Below are positions 62,601 to 64,000 of a DNA stretch of 64,000 bases, piece after piece. The position numbers and the translations under genes were made by a program. Each line of letters begins with the position of its first letter. The first letter of the stretch is position 1. The notes under the pieces were generated by a model. The model worked only from the letters and a program-made list of their open reading frames with translations. It made no database searches and was not told where the DNA came from. The stretch is from an uncultured Bacteroidota bacterium (GTDB lineage Bacteria; Bacteroidota; Bacteroidia; Chitinophagales; Chitinophagaceae): the NCBI GenBank assembly GCA_903887415.1, contig CAISPO010000007.1:53366-117365 (forward strand). The letters run 5' to 3'.

Positions 62601-64000
62601 GCTGGTTGCATTTACGAGTGTAGGGTTCGGGCTAACTGTAACTGCGGTAGTGTATTGAGTCAGCGGTGCACAGCCCGGTTGGGTTGAACCATCGCTAACT
62701 GTTAATGTGTAAGTAGCAGTAAGGGTTGGCGTAGCAGTAATAGTAGCGCTTGAAACCGGGATCAACCCTGCACCGGACCAATTAAAGACAGTGGCGCCGC
62801 CGGATGGGTTAGCAAAAAGATCAACTGTACCACCGGCGCATATAGGCCCATCGTTTGTGGGTGAAGCCGAAGGTGTGGCATTTACACTAACTGTAGTAGT
62901 ATATGGTGTAGTTGGCGAGCAACCGGGATGTCCGCTACCGTCTGTTACCGTGAGCGTATAGGTGCTGGTAAGTGTAGGCGTAGCTGTAACGGTCATTCCT
63001 AAAGCAGGGCCGAACGCAGGCCCGATCCATGTAAATACAGTTGCTCCATTAGCAGGCGTTGCAGTAAGAGTCACGGTGCCGCCAGCACAGATATAACCGT
63101 TATTCGAAGCCGTAGCTGTTGGCGCAGCATTAACAGTTACCGTAGTGGTGTACTGGTTGAAACATCCGGGGTTGCCTGATCCATCTGTTACCGCAAGGGT
63201 ATAAACACTGAGAGTCGTAGGTGTCGCAGTGGTAGTTGGTGTAGAAATTGAGCCGGTAATACTGCTGCCGCTCCATACAAATACAGTTGCATTACTAGCG
63301 TTAGCGCTTAACGTTACCGTGCCGCCATTACAGATGTAGCCGTTATTGGTCGGGGCTGCTGTCGGAACCGGGTTTATGCTAACCGTTACACTACCCTCAT
63401 TACCCCAGCAACCAGCTACGCTTTGTGAACGGAAATAATACGTTCCGGTAACTGTTACAACCTGCGAAGCAGATGGCACTGCGGTTGAAGTACCACCTGA
63501 TGTGGTGCCTTCAAAGTAAATAGTACCGCCGGCGCCGCCGGTAGCTGTAATTGTTGTACTGCCGCAGAATGTACCTGCTCCACTGGCAATAGTTGCGTTT
63601 GGCGTTGGCGCTACTGTGTATATGCCGGTTGATTGTGTTGCATTATTACAGCCGGTACCGTTGAATGACAATAAAACGCTGTAAGCGCCAACTGCCGCTG
63701 TAGGGGTAAATACAGGCGAAACATTTGTTGCACCGGTTGTGGATGAAATACCAGGGCCTGACCATGTATAAACGGAAGCTCCAGCCCCACCCGATACGCC
63801 ATTTGCCGTCAGTACCAGGTTAGTACCTGTACAGAACGGATTAGGGTTAGGGGTTGTTACAGATGTAATAGTAGCCTGTTGATTGATCGTATATAGGCCA
63901 GTTGCACTTGCCGCAGGTCCGCAACCATCCCCTGAATAGGTTAACAGCACACTATATGCACCGCTTGCCGCAGTAGCGGTTGTTGTAAACGACGGAGATA
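59676..64000 (-). CDS. Second giant T9SS-sorted adhesin-like protein, 5' part beyond the window
   Basis: The frame is open to the right edge (…TATAASGAYSVLLTYSGDGCG), so the ATG at 63950 is internal. The visible ~1440 residues are: Ig-like domains, four C-type repeats, six D-type repeats, three E-type domains and a T9SS sorting domain (NLRLVPNPNKGEFSI... to FHFVVEQ). The order and sequence follow the C-terminal half of the neighbouring 2949-residue protein, so the two genes are tandem paralogues. The signal peptide and any A/B-type repeats would be outside the window. Confidence 0.88.
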   Translation of the reverse strand, partial: SPSFTTTATAASGAYSVLLTYSGDGCGPAASATGLYTINQQATITSVTTPNPNPFCTGTNLVLTANGVSGGAGASVYTWSGPGISSTTGATNVSPVFTPTAAVGAYSVLLSFNGTGCNNATQSTGIYTVAPTPNATIASGAGTFCGSTTITATGGAGGTIYFEGTTSGGTSTAVPSASQVVTVTGTYYFRSQSVAGCWGNEGSVTVSINPVPTAAPTNNGYICNGGTVTLSANASNATVFVWSGSSITGSISTPTTTATPTTLSVYTLAVTDGSGNPGCFNQYTTTVTVNAAPTATASNNGYICAGGTVTLTATPANGATVFTWIGPAFGPALGMTVTATPTLTSTYTLTVTDGSGHPGCSPTTPYTTTVSVNATPSASPTNDGPICAGGTVDLFANPSGGATVFNWSGAGLIPVSSATITATPTLTATYTLTVSDGSTQPGCAPLTQYTTAVTVSPNPTLVNATSNSPICATSDLILTAVGGANVTGYSWSGPVAITNSLTANASVPGAGTDASGTYTVVVNNGAGSGCTAAYTTVATVNPLPAVFNVTGGGGYCSDDTGVHIGLSGSESGVNYQLYLGATGVATVSGTGTALDFGLQTSLGTYTVLATNAATFCTSNMNGSAIVSINPSPANTYSLTSSDTDYCFGGTGVIVSLSGSEEGVNYQLYLGSYPVGDDTAGTGSAISFGYETGAGDYLAVATNATTGCKSTLTGYVSIVIDSLPRLYSVTGGGGYCLGGAGIDIGLSGSDLGISYNLYNSVTGSLGIDTGTGSALDFGSQAAAGTVSVVATNNTTHCQSVMVGTPVISINPLPTVYNVSGGGTYCEGTGGINISLTASDTGVTYSLYNDASFVTSVMGTGTGVLSFGLQTAAGTYTVSALRAFTGCSAAMADSAVIVMNPAPTIYSVTGGGPYCSSDPGVALGLGGSDTGVTYTLYNLAVPVGTYTATGGSLSFGIFPAGSYSVSAAYNFTGCTSNMSGVRSITVNASPVVYSVTGGGIYCSGTATVPHVFLSSSDTGVNYSLYDDGTFVGTFTSSIPGAIIDFGSLAIAGTYTVSAANAISGCSSNMADSAVIDVITPVTPSVSVSTGMGDTSCLGSMVMFTASGVNTGGAPGYSWTVNGTVVSGATASTYSYVPANGDVVTGVMMSSAACAAPATVSASDTITVLSNAAPGVTISANPGSTVCANTIVTLTAMPAFGGALPTYTWQKNGVTVLSVSGAAYSYTPLDGDHVSVEMTSDYPCLISDTVSGDIRINVGADVVPVVEIVAIPGTSIHTGEIDTLIANVTSGGAVTYQWLVNHLAISGATNSIYTSTFNNNDSVTCQVTSTNGCALSGFNTISITVYPVGISSVGFGDANLRLVPNPNKGEFSISGTLGATIDDEVTMEITDMLGQVIYKDKVTAHGGVMDQKITLSNTLSNGMYILNLHSGNGNKVFHFVVEQ

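Overview
The window reads as chromosomal DNA of a Bacteroidota bacterium, most likely a Chitinophagales/Chitinophagaceae-type organism. The evidence is: many secreted proteins with type IX secretion system (T9SS) C-terminal sorting domains or a gliding-motility-type C-terminal domain, relatives of the T9SS/gliding proteins PorZ, PorP/SprF and PorW/SprE, promoters with the Bacteroidota -7 box TAnnTTTG, signal peptides ending in AQ, and almost no Shine-Dalgarno sequences. This is a judgement from sequence character, not from a search.

Layout. 1-9.7 kb: 3' part of a secreted subtilisin-like protease, a flavin reductase-like protein, a PfkB kinase, a sulfite-oxidase-like molybdoenzyme with a lipoprotein cytochrome c (plus a second, divergent cytochrome c), a sugar nucleotidyltransferase, RecO and PorZ. 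9.8-16.7 kb: tRNA-Cys, a nucleoside phosphorylase, Lgt, a BlaI/BlaR1-like regulator-protease pair with a clear double operator, a DUF2157-type membrane protein and TruA. 16.8-25 kb: a lipoprotein, an OmpR-type response regulator, a PorP/SprF protein next to a 1191-residue secreted PKD/SBBP protein, a small basic protein and SucC. 25-30.6 kb: an AT-rich, hairpin-rich accessory region with a divergent pair of unknown small genes, a frameshifted pentapeptide-type membrane protein, a frameshifted VapBC-like toxin-antitoxin pair and a MarR regulator. 30.6-35.9 kb: AhpD-like protein, two cell-surface proteins, a bifunctional (p)ppGpp synthetase/hydrolase and a single-domain response regulator. 35.9-41.5 kb: a TPR protein and a T9SS adhesin-like protein joined head to head with no intergenic space, then an outer-membrane protein. 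41.6-50.4 kb: PorW/SprE-like protein with a striking 11-residue repeat region, AtpZ-like and partner membrane protein, SprT-like protein, arginase-family enzyme, SET-domain protein, iron-permease-like protein, a frameshifted DUF2252 protein and a 56-residue lipoprotein. 50.5-64 kb: two giant tandem paralogous T9SS adhesin-like proteins on the minus strand, the second running off the right edge.

Themes. The window is dominated by surface biology: T9SS components and their large repetitive cargo. Four genes (sulfite oxidase, pentapeptide protein, PIN toxin, DUF2252) are each restored to a full-length family member by one single-base indel, two of them in G/C runs of five or six and one in a T4 run. 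This points to residual sequencing error or recent decay, and the head-to-head junction near 37.99 kb should be judged in the same light. The most interesting structure not explained by ordinary genes is (i) the 11-residue repeat array with a 71-residue superperiod in the PorW/SprE-like protein, (ii) intergenic tracts of degenerate 7-bp units kept strictly in phase, (iii) a family of short hairpins with a shared header bracketing the pentapeptide gene, and (iv) the collinear module order of the two giant adhesins. No CRISPR array, prophage or intact transposase was seen.
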